A stretch of 37,905 nt of DNA from RPRB01 sp035543115 (GCA_035543115.1 DATKKF010000103.1:1-37905), one strand, 5' to 3'; positions 1-9,091 are shown, counted from the stretch's first letter. The notes: a model not told the origin generated them from the sequence alone. Made by a program: numbers and translations.

Positions 1-530
1 TCTTCCTCGATCAGATCACCGAGCCCAACGCGCCCGCCGGGACGCGGCTCATCGGCTACGACGGCGCGATCCCCGGGGTGTCCACGTTCAACGGCACCAC
101 GTCGGGAGGGGCGATCGTCTCCTCCGGAGACATCGCCAGCAACTCCGGATGCGGGAAGGACTTCAGCCTCAGCTGCGGTCCGGACGTGGTCGGGGAGACG
201 GCGGCCCACGAGGTCGGTCACGCGCTCGGGCTGTTCCACCCCACCGAGAGCCAGGGAGCGTCGGGCGAGGACTTCGACCCGCTGACCGACACCCCGCAGT
301 GCATCTGCTCGCTGTGCGTGAGCGCCAGCGCCCGGAGCAGCTGCGCCGATCAGCCGAACGCGCAGGGCCAGCCCACCGAGGTGGACGGCTCGAGCTGCAC
401 CCAGGGCACCCAGGCCTGTGGCGGCGCGGATTACCTCATGTTCTGGCAGCTCACGGACCTGTCGCGCGGGAACCTCTCCCCGCAGGAGGGGCAGGTCATG
501 CGGATGAACCCGCTGGTGCGGCCGCTGTGA
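1..530 (+). CDS. Pappalysin-like (M43) zinc metalloprotease, C-terminal part
   Basis: The gene enters from outside the window; its frame is open from base 3 and ends at TGA 528-530. The visible 175 or so residues carry the metzincin zinc motif HEVGHALGLFH (HExxHxxGxxH) near bases 210-240, followed by a cysteine-rich loop and a Met-turn-like DYLMF, then a SPQEGQVMRMNP tail typical of pappalysin-type M43 peptidases. The many cysteines suggest disulfides and export. It probably cleaves extracellular or cell-surface protein; substrate unknown. The downstream HEAT-repeat gene starts inside the stop codon (GTGA), so the two are likely co-translated. The N-terminus and any signal peptide are outside the window. 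Confidence 0.85.
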   Translation, partial: FLDQITEPNAPAGTRLIGYDGAIPGVSTFNGTTSGGAIVSSGDIASNSGCGKDFSLSCGPDVVGETAAHEVGHALGLFHPTESQGASGEDFDPLTDTPQCICSLCVSASARSSCADQPNAQGQPTEVDGSSCTQGTQACGGADYLMFWQLTDLSRGNLSPQEGQVMRMNPLVRPL

Positions 531-1087
531 CCGCACGGCTCGTCATCCTCCTCGCGGCGGCGCTCCTCCGGTCCGGGAGGGCGCGGGCGGAGCCGACGGA
601 CCCCGAGGTCCGGGCCAGGGTCGAGGGCCTCCTCGGCGCCTACCGGGCGGTGACGGTCGCCGAGTGGCGCGCCCTGGGCCCCGGAGCCGCACCCGTGCTC
701 GAGGCCGTGGCGCGGGATGCCCGGACGCTTCCCACCTGGCGGGCGCGGGCGCTGGCGGCGCTCGGGGTGGTGCGCCCCACGGCAGCCGCGCCGCTGGTCC
801 GGCAGCTCGCGTCGGACACCGCTGCGCCGGCGCTCCTCCGCTCGGCGGCGGTGGACGCGTCGCCGGGCGTGCTCGGCGCCGAGACCGTCGCGTTCCTCGC
901 CCCGTTCCTTCGTGACCGGGACGAAGTCGTCCGGCAGCGGTCGGCCGAGGCCCTGGCAGCGGCAGGGATTGCCGGTTGCCGGGCGGTGCTCGCCGAGGCG
1001 AAGACACGCCCCGCGTCCGACCCGGTCGCGAAGACGGCCGCCAGCTGTGCCGAGCAGCTCCGCGGTGGCCCGACGCGCGAGCGGTGA
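527..1087 (+). CDS. Exported HEAT-repeat protein
   Basis: 186 residues from GTG 527, which overlaps the TGA of the protease gene (GTGA). The start is chosen because it gives a clear signal peptide: a short basic start, a hydrophobic run (LVILLAAALL) and an AxA-like site (ARA) before residue 21 or so. The rest is alanine- and arginine-rich helical repeats resembling HEAT or PBS-lyase repeats (WRARALAALG, LLRSAAVDA, VVRQRSAEALAAAG). Such repeats are protein-binding scaffolds; no catalytic residues are seen. The coupling to the metalloprotease suggests a partner or chaperone-like role in the envelope, which is inference. Confidence 0.7.
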   Translation: MTARLVILLAAALLRSGRARAEPTDPEVRARVEGLLGAYRAVTVAEWRALGPGAAPVLEAVARDARTLPTWRARALAALGVVRPTAAAPLVRQLASDTAAPALLRSAAVDASPGVLGAETVAFLAPFLRDRDEVVRQRSAEALAAAGIAGCRAVLAEAKTRPASDPVAKTAASCAEQLRGGPTRER

Positions 1088-1090
1088 CGT

Positions 1091-1106
1091 CCCGAGGACC
1101 CTCGGG
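1091..1106 (+). terminator. Hairpin just after the HEAT-repeat gene
   Basis: A perfect stem (CCCGAG / CTCGGG, extendable to 7 pairs with a 2-base loop) begins 4 bases after the stop codon. No T-run follows, so it is a weak terminator candidate or a 3' end stabiliser. Confidence 0.4.
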
Positions 1107-1140
1107 CCAGCACGCCGTGCTCGCCGGGCGCCCGTGAGAA

Positions 1141-1190
1141 GGCGCCTGCCGCCGGGCGCCGGCATCTCGCTTGCCTGTAGGGCAGGCGCC
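1141..1190. repeat. 10-bp perfect inverted repeat with nested hairpins
   Basis: GGCGCCTGCC at 1141-1150 is the exact reverse complement of 1181-1190. The 30-base loop holds a second stem (GCCGG 1151-1155 / CCGGC 1159-1163) and a GCCTG near 1173-1177 that could compete for the right arm. It lies in the 153-base gap between the HEAT-repeat gene and the nuclease operon. It could be a terminator or a leader-type switch; function unproven. Confidence 0.4.
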
Positions 1191-1240
1191 GATCTCCCCC
1201 GGGCGGTGTCATCGTCCGGGCGTAGGGTGGTCGGTCCACC

Positions 1241-4200
1241 ATGGAAGGCCTGGGCGACGAGGACGGCTGGACGCTCGAAGGGCTGCGCGACGCCGTCGTG
1301 CCGCCGTCCGGGCTCCGGACGTGCAGCGGCCCGGCCCTCCACGGTCTGCTGTCGGCGGCGGTGGAGTCCGTTGGCCCCGGGCCGTTCGGCGTGCTGGCCC
1401 GGAGCGGCTCGTTTCTCCGCGGCCTCGAGGCCCTTCTGGACGAGCTCGCGCTCGGGAGCGTCTCCGCCGCCACCCTGAGCGAGGCCGCCGGCCGGATGGG
1501 CACCGCCGGCGCCCGGCTGGCCCACCTCGCGAGGCTGGTCGAGTCCTCCGGGGCGCGCATGGCTGCGACGGGGATCGAGCTCGCGTCGTCGCGCTGGGTC
1601 ACGGCGAGTGGCGTGCTCGCCCGGGGATGGCCGGCCGGGCTCGGCGTCGAGCAGCTCGCGGTGAGGGTCGCTCCCCCATGTCCGCCAGGCGTGGTGGGAT
1701 TCACCGCGGCGCTGGCCCGCGCTGCCTCGTCCTCCGGTCGGACGCTGTCCATCCGCGTCCCACTGACCGGAGAGGCCGGCCTCGACGCTGCGCTCGAGCC
1801 GCTCCTCCAGGCGTTCGAGGCCGGACCGGACCTGCCCGGGGTCGAGCTGCTTCCCGAGTTCGCCGAGGGCGCGCTGTCCGAGGCCGTGCGCCGGCTCACC
1901 GTCGCCACCGCCGGGAGCCTCCCCACCGCGGCGCTCGAGGCGGTGCTGTCGCCCGGACCGCGGCAGGAGGCCGCGGCGCTGGTGGACGCGCTCCGCCGGG
2001 CGGTCGAGGCCGGAGCCGCGCCCGACCGCTGCGCGCTCGCCGTGCTCGCCCCCGAGGACGCGGCGGACCTCGGACGAGCGCTCGAGGATGCGGGGTTCCG
2101 GGCCGGCCGTCGCGCCCCGGTCCCGCTCGGCACCACCGTGGCAGGGCGGGTCGGCCTCGCCTGGGCAGGGCTCGTCGCCCGTGGTGCGCCCGCCGAGGAC
2201 GTGGCCTGGCTCCTGCGGCAGCGGCTCCTCCCCGCGCTGCGGGTCGACGATCGCCTCGACCCGCTTCCGCTCCTGCGTCGTGCCGGGGTGCGCGACGGAG
2301 CGCTGGGCTCGACGGACGGCGCCAGCGCCTACGAGGTCAGGCTGGCGCCCTTCGCCGCGCGCAGCCGCGCCGCAGGGGACCTTCGCGACGCGGACTCTGC
2401 GGAGCGGTTGCTCCGGGCGGCCAGCGCGCTGCTGGGCCTCGCCGGGCGGCTCCCGGGCCGGGGACGGCTGGCGGACCTGCTCGAGGCATGGCGCGCCGGG
2501 CTCGAGGCCGGCGGATTCTGGACGGCGCTCGAGCGGGAAGCCCTCGAGTGCGACCCGCTCGCCCGCCGGGCCGCCGCGCGCGAGGCCGCGGCCGTGGAGG
2601 TCTGGCGAGCCTTCGTGCGGGACACGCGCGCAGGGTGGAAGGCGGCGCGGACCCAGGGGCCGGAGATGGACCGGGCCGCCTTCGCGCGCTGGCTCGCCGA
2701 CGCCGCCGCCAGGCTCCCGGTCGAGCTCGCCCCGGGGCTGCCGGGGGGCGTCGACGTGCTCCTCCTGGAGTCGCTCGACGGCCGCCCACTCGACTTCCTC
2801 GGCGTGGCCGGGCTGGACGCCACGAGCTTCCCCCGGCGGGCCGAGCCCTCGCTGCTGGGCGATGAAGAGCGCCAGGCCATCCATGAGGAGCTGGGCCGGG
2901 TGGCGCTGCCGTCGTTCGTGGGGAGCGGTGAGGCCCGGAGCGCCCTCGACGAGGCCGTGGACTGCTGGCGCCTCGGCAGGGCGCTCGCCTCCGCCGGCCG
3001 GGTCGCCGTGGCCCGCCGGCGAGGCGCGGGCGGGGCGCCCGCGGACGTGGTGCAGCGGCTGCTCGACGTCACCGGAACGGCGGAGCGTGACCTCTCGTCG
3101 GACACCGTCCCACTGCTCGCGGACGCGCCGGGTCCGGGCTGGGCGCGGCTCCGGCTGGCGCTCGAGGCCTCGGCGGCTCCCGACACCCGCAGCGACGCGC
3201 CCGACCCGGTGGCCCATGCCGCGCTCGGGGCGGTGGCCGGCGCGCCGTGGCTGGAGACGGCCAGGGCACTCGCCGCCATCGAGGCCGAGCGGCTCCAGGT
3301 CACCGCGGGCCTGCGGGCGCCCGGCGCGCACAGCGGCCGGCTCGGCCCGGCGACGGACGTGGTGGCTGCCGTCGAGGCGCGGCTCGGTGGCTCTCCGGAG
3401 GGCCCCCTCTCGTCCACCAGCCTCACCGCGCTGGCCAACTGCCCGTTCCAGGGGCTGTCCCGCAAGGTGCTGGGCCTCGATCCGCCCGAGGACGGCACCG
3501 AGGAGCTGGATGCTCGCGCCCGGGGACAGTTCCTCCACCAGGCGCTCGAGCAGCTGGTGAAGCGGCTCCTCGAGCTCGGGCTGACCGCGGCGGACCCGGC
3601 CACCTTGCCCGAGGACCTCGTCCCGCTGGCGGTGGAGGCCGCTGCGCGCGAGCACGGACGGCACGCGCCCACCGGGCACCCGCGCCTCTGGGCGCTCGCC
3701 CAGGCCCGGGCACGCAGGACGCTCGAGCGGCTCCTCCGTTCGGGGAAGCTCTACCCGTTCCCCGGCCTGCGGCCCGCGGCCGCCGAGGAGCGCTTCGGCC
3801 CCGACCTCGAGCTGCCCGCGGCGCTCCCCGGCGAGCGCCCGGTCTACTTCCGCGGCTCGCTGGACCGCATCGATCGCGGGGAGGGCGGCACCGGCGTCCT
3901 CGACTACAAGAGCAGCAAGCGGCGCGACCGCGCGCGAGCGGAGGTGCTGGTCACCGACTTCCAGCTCCCCCTGTACCTGCTCGCGCTCCGGGCGCGCGGC
4001 GAACGGCCGCCGTTCCAGGCAGGGTGGCTGTCGCTGCGGACGCTGGAGTTCCTCCCGCTCGACGCCGACCGTACCGGCCCCCTGGACACCTTCCTCGCCA
4101 CCGACACCGCGACCCGCGCCTCCACCACCGGACCGAACCTCGCCACGGCCGTGCACGCGCTGCTCACCGAGCCGCGCGCGGGGCTCTTCCCGGTGCGTCC

Positions 4201-4279
4201 GCGTGAGTGCGGCTTCTGCCCGCTGGGCTCGGTGTGCCGCATCTCGGAGCGGCGGGCGCCGCAGGGAGCGGAGGGATGA
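1241..4279 (+). CDS. AddB-like PD-(D/E)XK nuclease subunit
   Basis: 1012 residues. The ATG at 1241 is the first start after an in-frame TAG at 1223. The C-terminal quarter is an AddB/RecB-family nuclease: D875 in SLDRID, D888-Y889-K890 in LDYKSSK, and Q908/Y912 in FQLPLY form the PD-(D/E)XK site. Cysteines C734 (NCPF) and C990, C993, C999 (C-x2-C-x5-C) match the four-cysteine 4Fe-4S frame of AddB. The N-terminal two thirds resemble the inactive helicase part of AddB but show no Walker A motif (no GxxGxGKT). It overlaps the helicase gene by ATGA, so the two subunits are made together. Predicted role: the nuclease of a complex that resects DNA double-strand ends for RecA-dependent repair. Family assignment is firm; the name addB is not used because orthology is untested. 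Confidence 0.88.
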   Translation: MEGLGDEDGWTLEGLRDAVVPPSGLRTCSGPALHGLLSAAVESVGPGPFGVLARSGSFLRGLEALLDELALGSVSAATLSEAAGRMGTAGARLAHLARLVESSGARMAATGIELASSRWVTASGVLARGWPAGLGVEQLAVRVAPPCPPGVVGFTAALARAASSSGRTLSIRVPLTGEAGLDAALEPLLQAFEAGPDLPGVELLPEFAEGALSEAVRRLTVATAGSLPTAALEAVLSPGPRQEAAALVDALRRAVEAGAAPDRCALAVLAPEDAADLGRALEDAGFRAGRRAPVPLGTTVAGRVGLAWAGLVARGAPAEDVAWLLRQRLLPALRVDDRLDPLPLLRRAGVRDGALGSTDGASAYEVRLAPFAARSRAAGDLRDADSAERLLRAASALLGLAGRLPGRGRLADLLEAWRAGLEAGGFWTALEREALECDPLARRAAAREAAAVEVWRAFVRDTRAGWKAARTQGPEMDRAAFARWLADAAARLPVELAPGLPGGVDVLLLESLDGRPLDFLGVAGLDATSFPRRAEPSLLGDEERQAIHEELGRVALPSFVGSGEARSALDEAVDCWRLGRALASAGRVAVARRRGAGGAPADVVQRLLDVTGTAERDLSSDTVPLLADAPGPGWARLRLALEASAAPDTRSDAPDPVAHAALGAVAGAPWLETARALAAIEAERLQVTAGLRAPGAHSGRLGPATDVVAAVEARLGGSPEGPLSSTSLTALANCPFQGLSRKVLGLDPPEDGTEELDARARGQFLHQALEQLVKRLLELGLTAADPATLPEDLVPLAVEAAAREHGRHAPTGHPRLWALAQARARRTLERLLRSGKLYPFPGLRPAAAEERFGPDLELPAALPGERPVYFRGSLDRIDRGEGGTGVLDYKSSKRRDRARAEVLVTDFQLPLYLLALRARGERPPFQAGWLSLRTLEFLPLDADRTGPLDTFLATDTATRASTTGPNLATAVHALLTEPRAGLFPVRPRECGFCPLGSVCRISERRAPQGAEG

Positions 4280-7200
4280 GCACGGCCCGTCCGAACGCCT
4301 GCGTCTTCGCTGGCGCTGGCACCGGAAAGACCCACGGCCTCATCACCGAGTGCCTGCGCCTCCTCGGCGGCGCCGATCGCGACGAACCACTTTCCCCGGC
4401 CAGGCTGTGCTTGCTCACCTTCACCGAGAAGGCGGCGGCCGAGATGCGGGGCCGGCTCGCCACCCGCGTGGCGGCGCTCGCGGCGGGGGCGGCCTCGGAG
4501 CCCGAGCTGGCGGCAGCCTTCGTGGCCGCGGGCCGGCCGTTCCCGCCCGCCTCCGAGTGGAGACGGCTGCAGACCCGGCTCTCCACGGCCACCATCGCCA
4601 CCTTCCACGCCTTCTGCGCCGGTCTCCTCCGTCGCGCCCCGGCCGGGTCGGGGCCGCCTCCCGACTTCGTGCTCCTCGACGAGGAGGAGTCGCTGGACAC
4701 CCTCGAGGAGCTGGCCGAGCGGCTGGTGCTCGAGCGCCTCGAGGCGAATGACGCGGCAGTCGAGGCGCTGTGCGGCGACCTCGACCTCCGGGGGATGCGC
4801 CGGAGCGGACTGGTCGAGCTGCTCGTGGACCAGGCCCGGCGGGTGCGGGACCACGGCCACGCCCCGGCGGAGCTGGCCATCACCCGGGCCGAGGACGTCG
4901 CGCGCGCGCTGAGCGAGACCGCCACCCGGGCCCATGCCCTGGTGGAGGACGCGCTCGGGCGCGCCCGGGCCGAGGGGGCCGAGTGCGAGCCGGTGCTGGC
5001 GGCGATCGGCGATCTGCTCGTCGGCTGGGGGCCCGACACCGCGCTCGAGCGCGCGGCGCGCCTGGCGGACCTGCGCGATGCCCTGCCTGGACGGGGAGCG
5101 AGGAATGGGCTGGGTGCGGCGGTCCGGGCGGCCCGGGACGCGCTGAGCGGGGGAGACTCTCCGCTCGGGGCGGCAGCGCTGCTGCTGGCGCGGCCGCACG
5201 AGGAGACTTGGCGGGCGTTGCTGATCGAGCTCGCCGCACGCCAGCGGGCTGCCTTCGACGAGGCCGGCGCCCTCGACTTCGCCGAGCTGCTCATCCGGGC
5301 GCGCGACCTGCTCGCCTCCGACACCGGGCTGCGTGCGCGCGAGCAGGCCCGCATCGGCGCGCTCCTGCTCGACGAGTTCCAGGACACCAACGTGCTCCAG
5401 CTGGAGCTCACGTTCCTCCTGGCCGAGGCACGCGACGGGGCGCCGCGGCCGCTGGGGAGCGACGGGCCGCGCGGGCTCCCGCTCGAGCCCGGGTTCCTCT
5501 GCGCGGTGGGAGACCGGAAGCAGTCCATCTACGACTTCCGGGGTGCGGACGTGGAGGTGTTCGAGGAGCTCGCCCGTGCGGTGGAGGCCGGCGGCGGGGA
5601 GCGGCGCTTCCTCCGGGTGAGCCGGCGCGCGCGGCCCGAGCTGGTGACCGCGCTCAATGGCCTGCTCGGTCCCATCCTCGGGCAGACGCCCTCGGCACCC
5701 TGGGAGGTGCCGTTCCGCCCCGGAGAGGACGACCTGCTGCCCTGGCGGCCGCAGCGCGGGCCAGCGGAGTGCGTGGAGCGGCTGCTGGCCGTCGCCGCGG
5801 AGGACCGGGCGGAGGAGCGGCGACAGGCGGAGGCCGATCTGCTCGCCCGCCGCCTCGCGCTCCTGCTCTCGCCCGACGCGCACTTCCAGATCGCCGAGGG
5901 AGCGGGTCTCCGTCCGGTGCGCGGGGGAGACGTGGCAATCCTCCTCCGCTCGTTCGTCGAGGTGGCGCACTACACCGAGGCGCTCGCCCGTCACCACCTG
6001 CCACACCGGGTGCTGCGTGGCCGGGGCATCTTCGTTTCCCCCGAGGTTCGGGACGTGGCGGCGCTGCTCGGCTTCCTGACCGACCCGCGGAACCCGGTGC
6101 ACCTGGCCGCGTGCCTCCGCGGGCCGGCGGTGGGGCTGTCCGACGCGACGCTGGTCAGGCTCGCCCTCCCGCGCGGACGGCTCGACGCGCGGGTGCTCGC
6201 CGCCGGCCTTCCGCCCGAGGCGCTTCCGGGCGAGGCCGAGCGGTGGTCGCGCTTCGTCTCCGTCGCCAGGCGTCTGCGCGCGGGCCTGGACCGGTGCTCG
6301 CTGGTGGACCTGCTCGAGGACGCCTGGGGCGCGCTCGGTACCCGGACCGTGCTCGCCGCGTCGCCGCACGGCGAGGAGCAGCTCGGCAACCTCGAGGTGG
6401 TGCGGCAGCTCGCCGCGCGCTGGGACTCCCGGGGACGCCCGGATCCGGCGGCGTTCGCCCGGCGGCTGCTCGAGCTCGCCGACCGGGATCCACGCATCTC
6501 GGTGGAGGAGGTGGAGGACGCGCGTGCCGGACCGGCGGTCCAGCTGCTGACGGTCCACGCAGCGAAGGGACTGGAGTGGCCGGTGGTGTGCATCGCCGAC
6601 CTCGGGGCGAGCCGGCCAACCTCGACCGGCCGCCTGCTGGTCGACCCGCGGAACGGTCTGGCGTTCCGGCCCAGCGTGCCCTGGAGCACCGAGCCGCACC
6701 CGACCCCCCGCTCGGTCACGCTCGCCGAGGTGCTCGCCAGCCGGGACCTGGCCGAGAGTCGCCGCGTCCTCTACGTGGCGATGACGCGGGCCCGGGACCA
6801 TCTGCTGCTCTCCGGCATCCAGGGCCGGGGAGGGACGCGCACCTGGGCGGCCTGGATCGACCCGGTGCTGGAGGCCCCGGAGGTGCGCCCGCGGGTCAGT
6901 CGCCTCGACGACGCGGCCTGTCCGGCGCTGCCTCCGCGGCCTCCTGCGCCGCCCGTCCCGGTGGAGCCGGAACGGATCCGCGTGGCCCTCGGTCGGCTCG
7001 AGCCCGTGGCCCTGCCAGCTCCACCGTGGGTCCCGCTCGAGGCGCTCGAGGCGCTCGAAGGCTGCCCTCGCCGGTTCCAGCTCCGCGTGCTCGAGGGCCA
7101 GCGGGAGCCCGGCATCGGCGCCGCGGCGGACGGGCACTCCCCGAGGCACCGGGACGCTCGGCTGGAGGTGCTCCGGCGGCTGGTCGCGGCGCTCCCCGGG

Positions 7201-7749
7201 GAGGCGTGGCACGCGGGCGTTCCGGACGATGCGCTGGCTGCCGCGGCAGGGAGGGTGGGGCTCACGCTCGCCGAGGCCGGTGCGCTCCAGCTGGCCGCGC
7301 CGCTGCGGCGGCTCGGGCGGGCGCTCCGCGGCTTCACCGCCGAGTTCTCCTGGGCCACCGCGGTGCCCTTCCGGCTGCCGTTGGGAGCGGCCTCGGTGCA
7401 TGGCGCGTTCGACCTTCACCTGGCTGCGCCGCGGGGCGAGGCCGTGGTTCGTCTGGTGGCGGGTGCGCAGGCCGGGCTCGGGGCGAGCGCCGCGGTGCTG
7501 CTCGAGGCGCTCCGGGCCCGGGTGGTCGAGGGTCGGGCGGTCCGGGCGGCGCTCTTCCCGGTGGACGGCGAGGACGAGAAGCTCCGCTGGGTCTCCACGC
7601 CGCCGGTCGGTCCGACGGAGATCGCCGCGCGGCTGGCCTCGGCGCTCGCGCTCGGGCCCGCGCTGGCCGAGAGCCTGGAACGCCCCGGATGCGAGGCGCT
7701 CGGCTGTGGCTTCGTCCCTCGTTGTCACCCGCCGGACCGCGGGCTATAG
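4276..7749 (+). CDS. UvrD/AddA-family DNA helicase with degenerate nuclease domain
   Basis: 1157 residues from ATG 4276, overlapping the previous stop. Superfamily 1 helicase motifs are complete: Walker A AGAGTGKT (12-19, K18), Walker B LLLDEFQDTN (D366, E367), VGDRKQSIYDFRG (about 411-423), TVHAAKGLEW (H761-K764) and YVAMTRARD (about 832-840). The C-terminal domain aligns with the partner's nuclease (GAFDL with D1046), but where D-Y-K should stand the sequence reads R1059-L1060-V1061, and the Q-x3-Y motif is also gone, so it cannot cut by the usual mechanism. Four cysteines remain at matching places: C930 (CPRRF), C1139, C1144, C1150. It likely supplies the motor of an AddAB-like end-resection complex. 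The stop lies 14 bases before purA. Confidence 0.88.
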   Translation: MSTARPNACVFAGAGTGKTHGLITECLRLLGGADRDEPLSPARLCLLTFTEKAAAEMRGRLATRVAALAAGAASEPELAAAFVAAGRPFPPASEWRRLQTRLSTATIATFHAFCAGLLRRAPAGSGPPPDFVLLDEEESLDTLEELAERLVLERLEANDAAVEALCGDLDLRGMRRSGLVELLVDQARRVRDHGHAPAELAITRAEDVARALSETATRAHALVEDALGRARAEGAECEPVLAAIGDLLVGWGPDTALERAARLADLRDALPGRGARNGLGAAVRAARDALSGGDSPLGAAALLLARPHEETWRALLIELAARQRAAFDEAGALDFAELLIRARDLLASDTGLRAREQARIGALLLDEFQDTNVLQLELTFLLAEARDGAPRPLGSDGPRGLPLEPGFLCAVGDRKQSIYDFRGADVEVFEELARAVEAGGGERRFLRVSRRARPELVTALNGLLGPILGQTPSAPWEVPFRPGEDDLLPWRPQRGPAECVERLLAVAAEDRAEERRQAEADLLARRLALLLSPDAHFQIAEGAGLRPVRGGDVAILLRSFVEVAHYTEALARHHLPHRVLRGRGIFVSPEVRDVAALLGFLTDPRNPVHLAACLRGPAVGLSDATLVRLALPRGRLDARVLAAGLPPEALPGEAERWSRFVSVARRLRAGLDRCSLVDLLEDAWGALGTRTVLAASPHGEEQLGNLEVVRQLAARWDSRGRPDPAAFARRLLELADRDPRISVEEVEDARAGPAVQLLTVHAAKGLEWPVVCIADLGASRPTSTGRLLVDPRNGLAFRPSVPWSTEPHPTPRSVTLAEVLASRDLAESRRVLYVAMTRARDHLLLSGIQGRGGTRTWAAWIDPVLEAPEVRPRVSRLDDAACPALPPRPPAPPVPVEPERIRVALGRLEPVALPAPPWVPLEALEALEGCPRRFQLRVLEGQREPGIGAAADGHSPRHRDARLEVLRRLVAALPGEAWHAGVPDDALAAAAGRVGLTLAEAGALQLAAPLRRLGRALRGFTAEFSWATAVPFRLPLGAASVHGAFDLHLAAPRGEAVVRLVAGAQAGLGASAAVLLEALRARVVEGRAVRAALFPVDGEDEKLRWVSTPPVGPTEIAARLASALALGPALAESLERPGCEALGCGFVPRCHPPDRGL

Positions 7750-7750
7750 G
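7722..7750 (+). promoter_or_regulatory. Candidate purA promoter inside the helicase gene
   Basis: TTGTCA (7722-7727), 17 bases, then TATAGG (7745-7750). This matches sigma-70 consensus at 5/6 and 4/6 with ideal spacing. Transcription would start about 7 bases before the purA ATG. Confidence 0.45.
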
Positions 7751-7763
7751 CCCAGGTCCGGCC

Positions 7764-9086
7764 ATGCCGAACGTCGTGGTGGTGGGTGCCCAGTGGGGCG
7801 ACGAAGGGAAGGGCAAGGTCGTCGACCTGCTCACCCAGCACGCCCAGGTGGTGGTCCGGTTCCAGGGCGGGAACAACGCCGGGCACACCCTGGTGGTGGG
7901 CGGCGAGAAGACCATCCTCACCCTCATCCCGAGCGGCATCCTCCACGCCGGGAAGATCTGCGTGATCGGCAACGGGGTGGTGCTGGATCCGTCGGTGCTG
8001 GTGGCGGAGATCGACGCGCTCCGCGCGCGGCGCGTTATCCGTTCGGAGGCGCAACTCATCGTCTCCGAGTCCGCGCACGTCATCTTTCCCTGGCACAGGC
8101 ACCTCGACGCGCTGCGGGAGAAGGCGCGGGGCGCCTCGCCCATCGGTACGACGGGGCGGGGCATTGGCCCGGCCTACGAGGACAAGGTGGCGCGCCGGGG
8201 CATCCGGGTGCGCGACCTGCTCGACGCGCGGCGCCTCGGCCGAAAGGTCGAGGAGCGGCTCACCGGAGCTCTCGACGAGCTGAAGCTGCTCGCCGGTCGC
8301 GCGGGGACCGAGTTCCCCCCGCTCGACCCCGCGGCGATCGCCCACGAGTACGCCGCGTTCGGGGCCCGGCTCCGGCCCCACGTCCGCGACGCGTCGCTGT
8401 ACCTGCACGGCGAGGCCCGCGCCGGGGCGCGAATCCTCTTCGAGGGCGCGCAGGGGACGCTCCTCGACGTCGACCACGGCACCTATCCGTTCGTCACCAG
8501 CAGCAACTGCGTCGCCGGGAACGCCGCGGTCGGATCCGGGCTCGGGCCCACGGAGATCGACCGGGTGGTGGGCATCAGCAAGGCGTACACCACCCGCGTC
8601 GGCGGCGGGCCGTTTCCCACCGAACTCCAAGATGCGGTGGGCGAGCGGCTTCGCAAGATCGGTGACGAGTTCGGCTCGGTGACCGGACGGCCGCGCCGCT
8701 GCGGGTGGCTCGACGGAGTGGTGCTCCGCTATGCCGCGCGGGTGAACGGGCTGTCCGGACTCGCGCTGACCAAGCTCGACGTGCTCTCGGGAATCCCCGA
8801 GCTCAAGCTCTGCACGGCCTACGCGCTGGGCGGCGCCCAGACCAGGGACTTCCCCTCGGACGTGGACGACCTCGCGCAGGTCTCGCCGGTCTACGAGACG
8901 CTTCCGGGCTGGGAGGAGCGCCTGGCCGGAGTCCGCACCGTGGACCAGCTGCCGGCCGCCGCCCGAGCCTACGTGCGTCGGGTGGAAGAGGTCGCGGGGG
9001 TCCCGGTGGTCTGCATCTCGGTCGGTGCGGACCGCGGAGAGACCATCCTCCTGAGCAATCCGTTCGAGCAGCCGACGCGGCGCTGA
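7764..9086 (+). CDS. purA: Adenylosuccinate synthetase
   Basis: 440 residues, the usual length. It joins IMP and aspartate using GTP to make adenylosuccinate, the first committed step to AMP, in the cytoplasm. The N-terminus MPNVVVVGAQWGDEGKGKVVD holds the GDEGKGK loop with catalytic Asp and the phosphate-binding residues; NNAGHT follows, and FEGAQGTLLDVDHGTYPFVTSSN and GGGPFPTE are the family's other signatures. The ATG at 7764 is the natural start: it lies right at the GAQWGDEGKGK block. It follows the helicase by 14 bases and may be co-transcribed as well as having its own promoter. A hairpin stands 6 bases after the stop. Confidence 0.97.
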   Translation: MPNVVVVGAQWGDEGKGKVVDLLTQHAQVVVRFQGGNNAGHTLVVGGEKTILTLIPSGILHAGKICVIGNGVVLDPSVLVAEIDALRARRVIRSEAQLIVSESAHVIFPWHRHLDALREKARGASPIGTTGRGIGPAYEDKVARRGIRVRDLLDARRLGRKVEERLTGALDELKLLAGRAGTEFPPLDPAAIAHEYAAFGARLRPHVRDASLYLHGEARAGARILFEGAQGTLLDVDHGTYPFVTSSNCVAGNAAVGSGLGPTEIDRVVGISKAYTTRVGGGPFPTELQDAVGERLRKIGDEFGSVTGRPRRCGWLDGVVLRYAARVNGLSGLALTKLDVLSGIPELKLCTAYALGGAQTRDFPSDVDDLAQVSPVYETLPGWEERLAGVRTVDQLPAAARAYVRRVEEVAGVPVVCISVGADRGETILLSNPFEQPTRR

Positions 9087-9091
9087 TCGCC

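Noticed and set aside
431..4156. A 1241-codon open frame on the minus strand across the nuclease gene
   Set aside because: Its protein is a Gly/Arg/Glu-rich, repeat-like string with no motif, and it runs antisense to a gene with clear catalytic residues. It is a GC-bias shadow.
7039..7062. Short tandem repeat gaggcgctc in the helicase gene
   Set aside because: It simply encodes E-A-L-E-A-L within an ordinary helix; no expansion beyond two units.
3904..7728. A 1274-codon minus-strand frame across the helicase gene
   Set aside because: Same composition pattern; no domain, and the plus strand holds all SF1 motifs.
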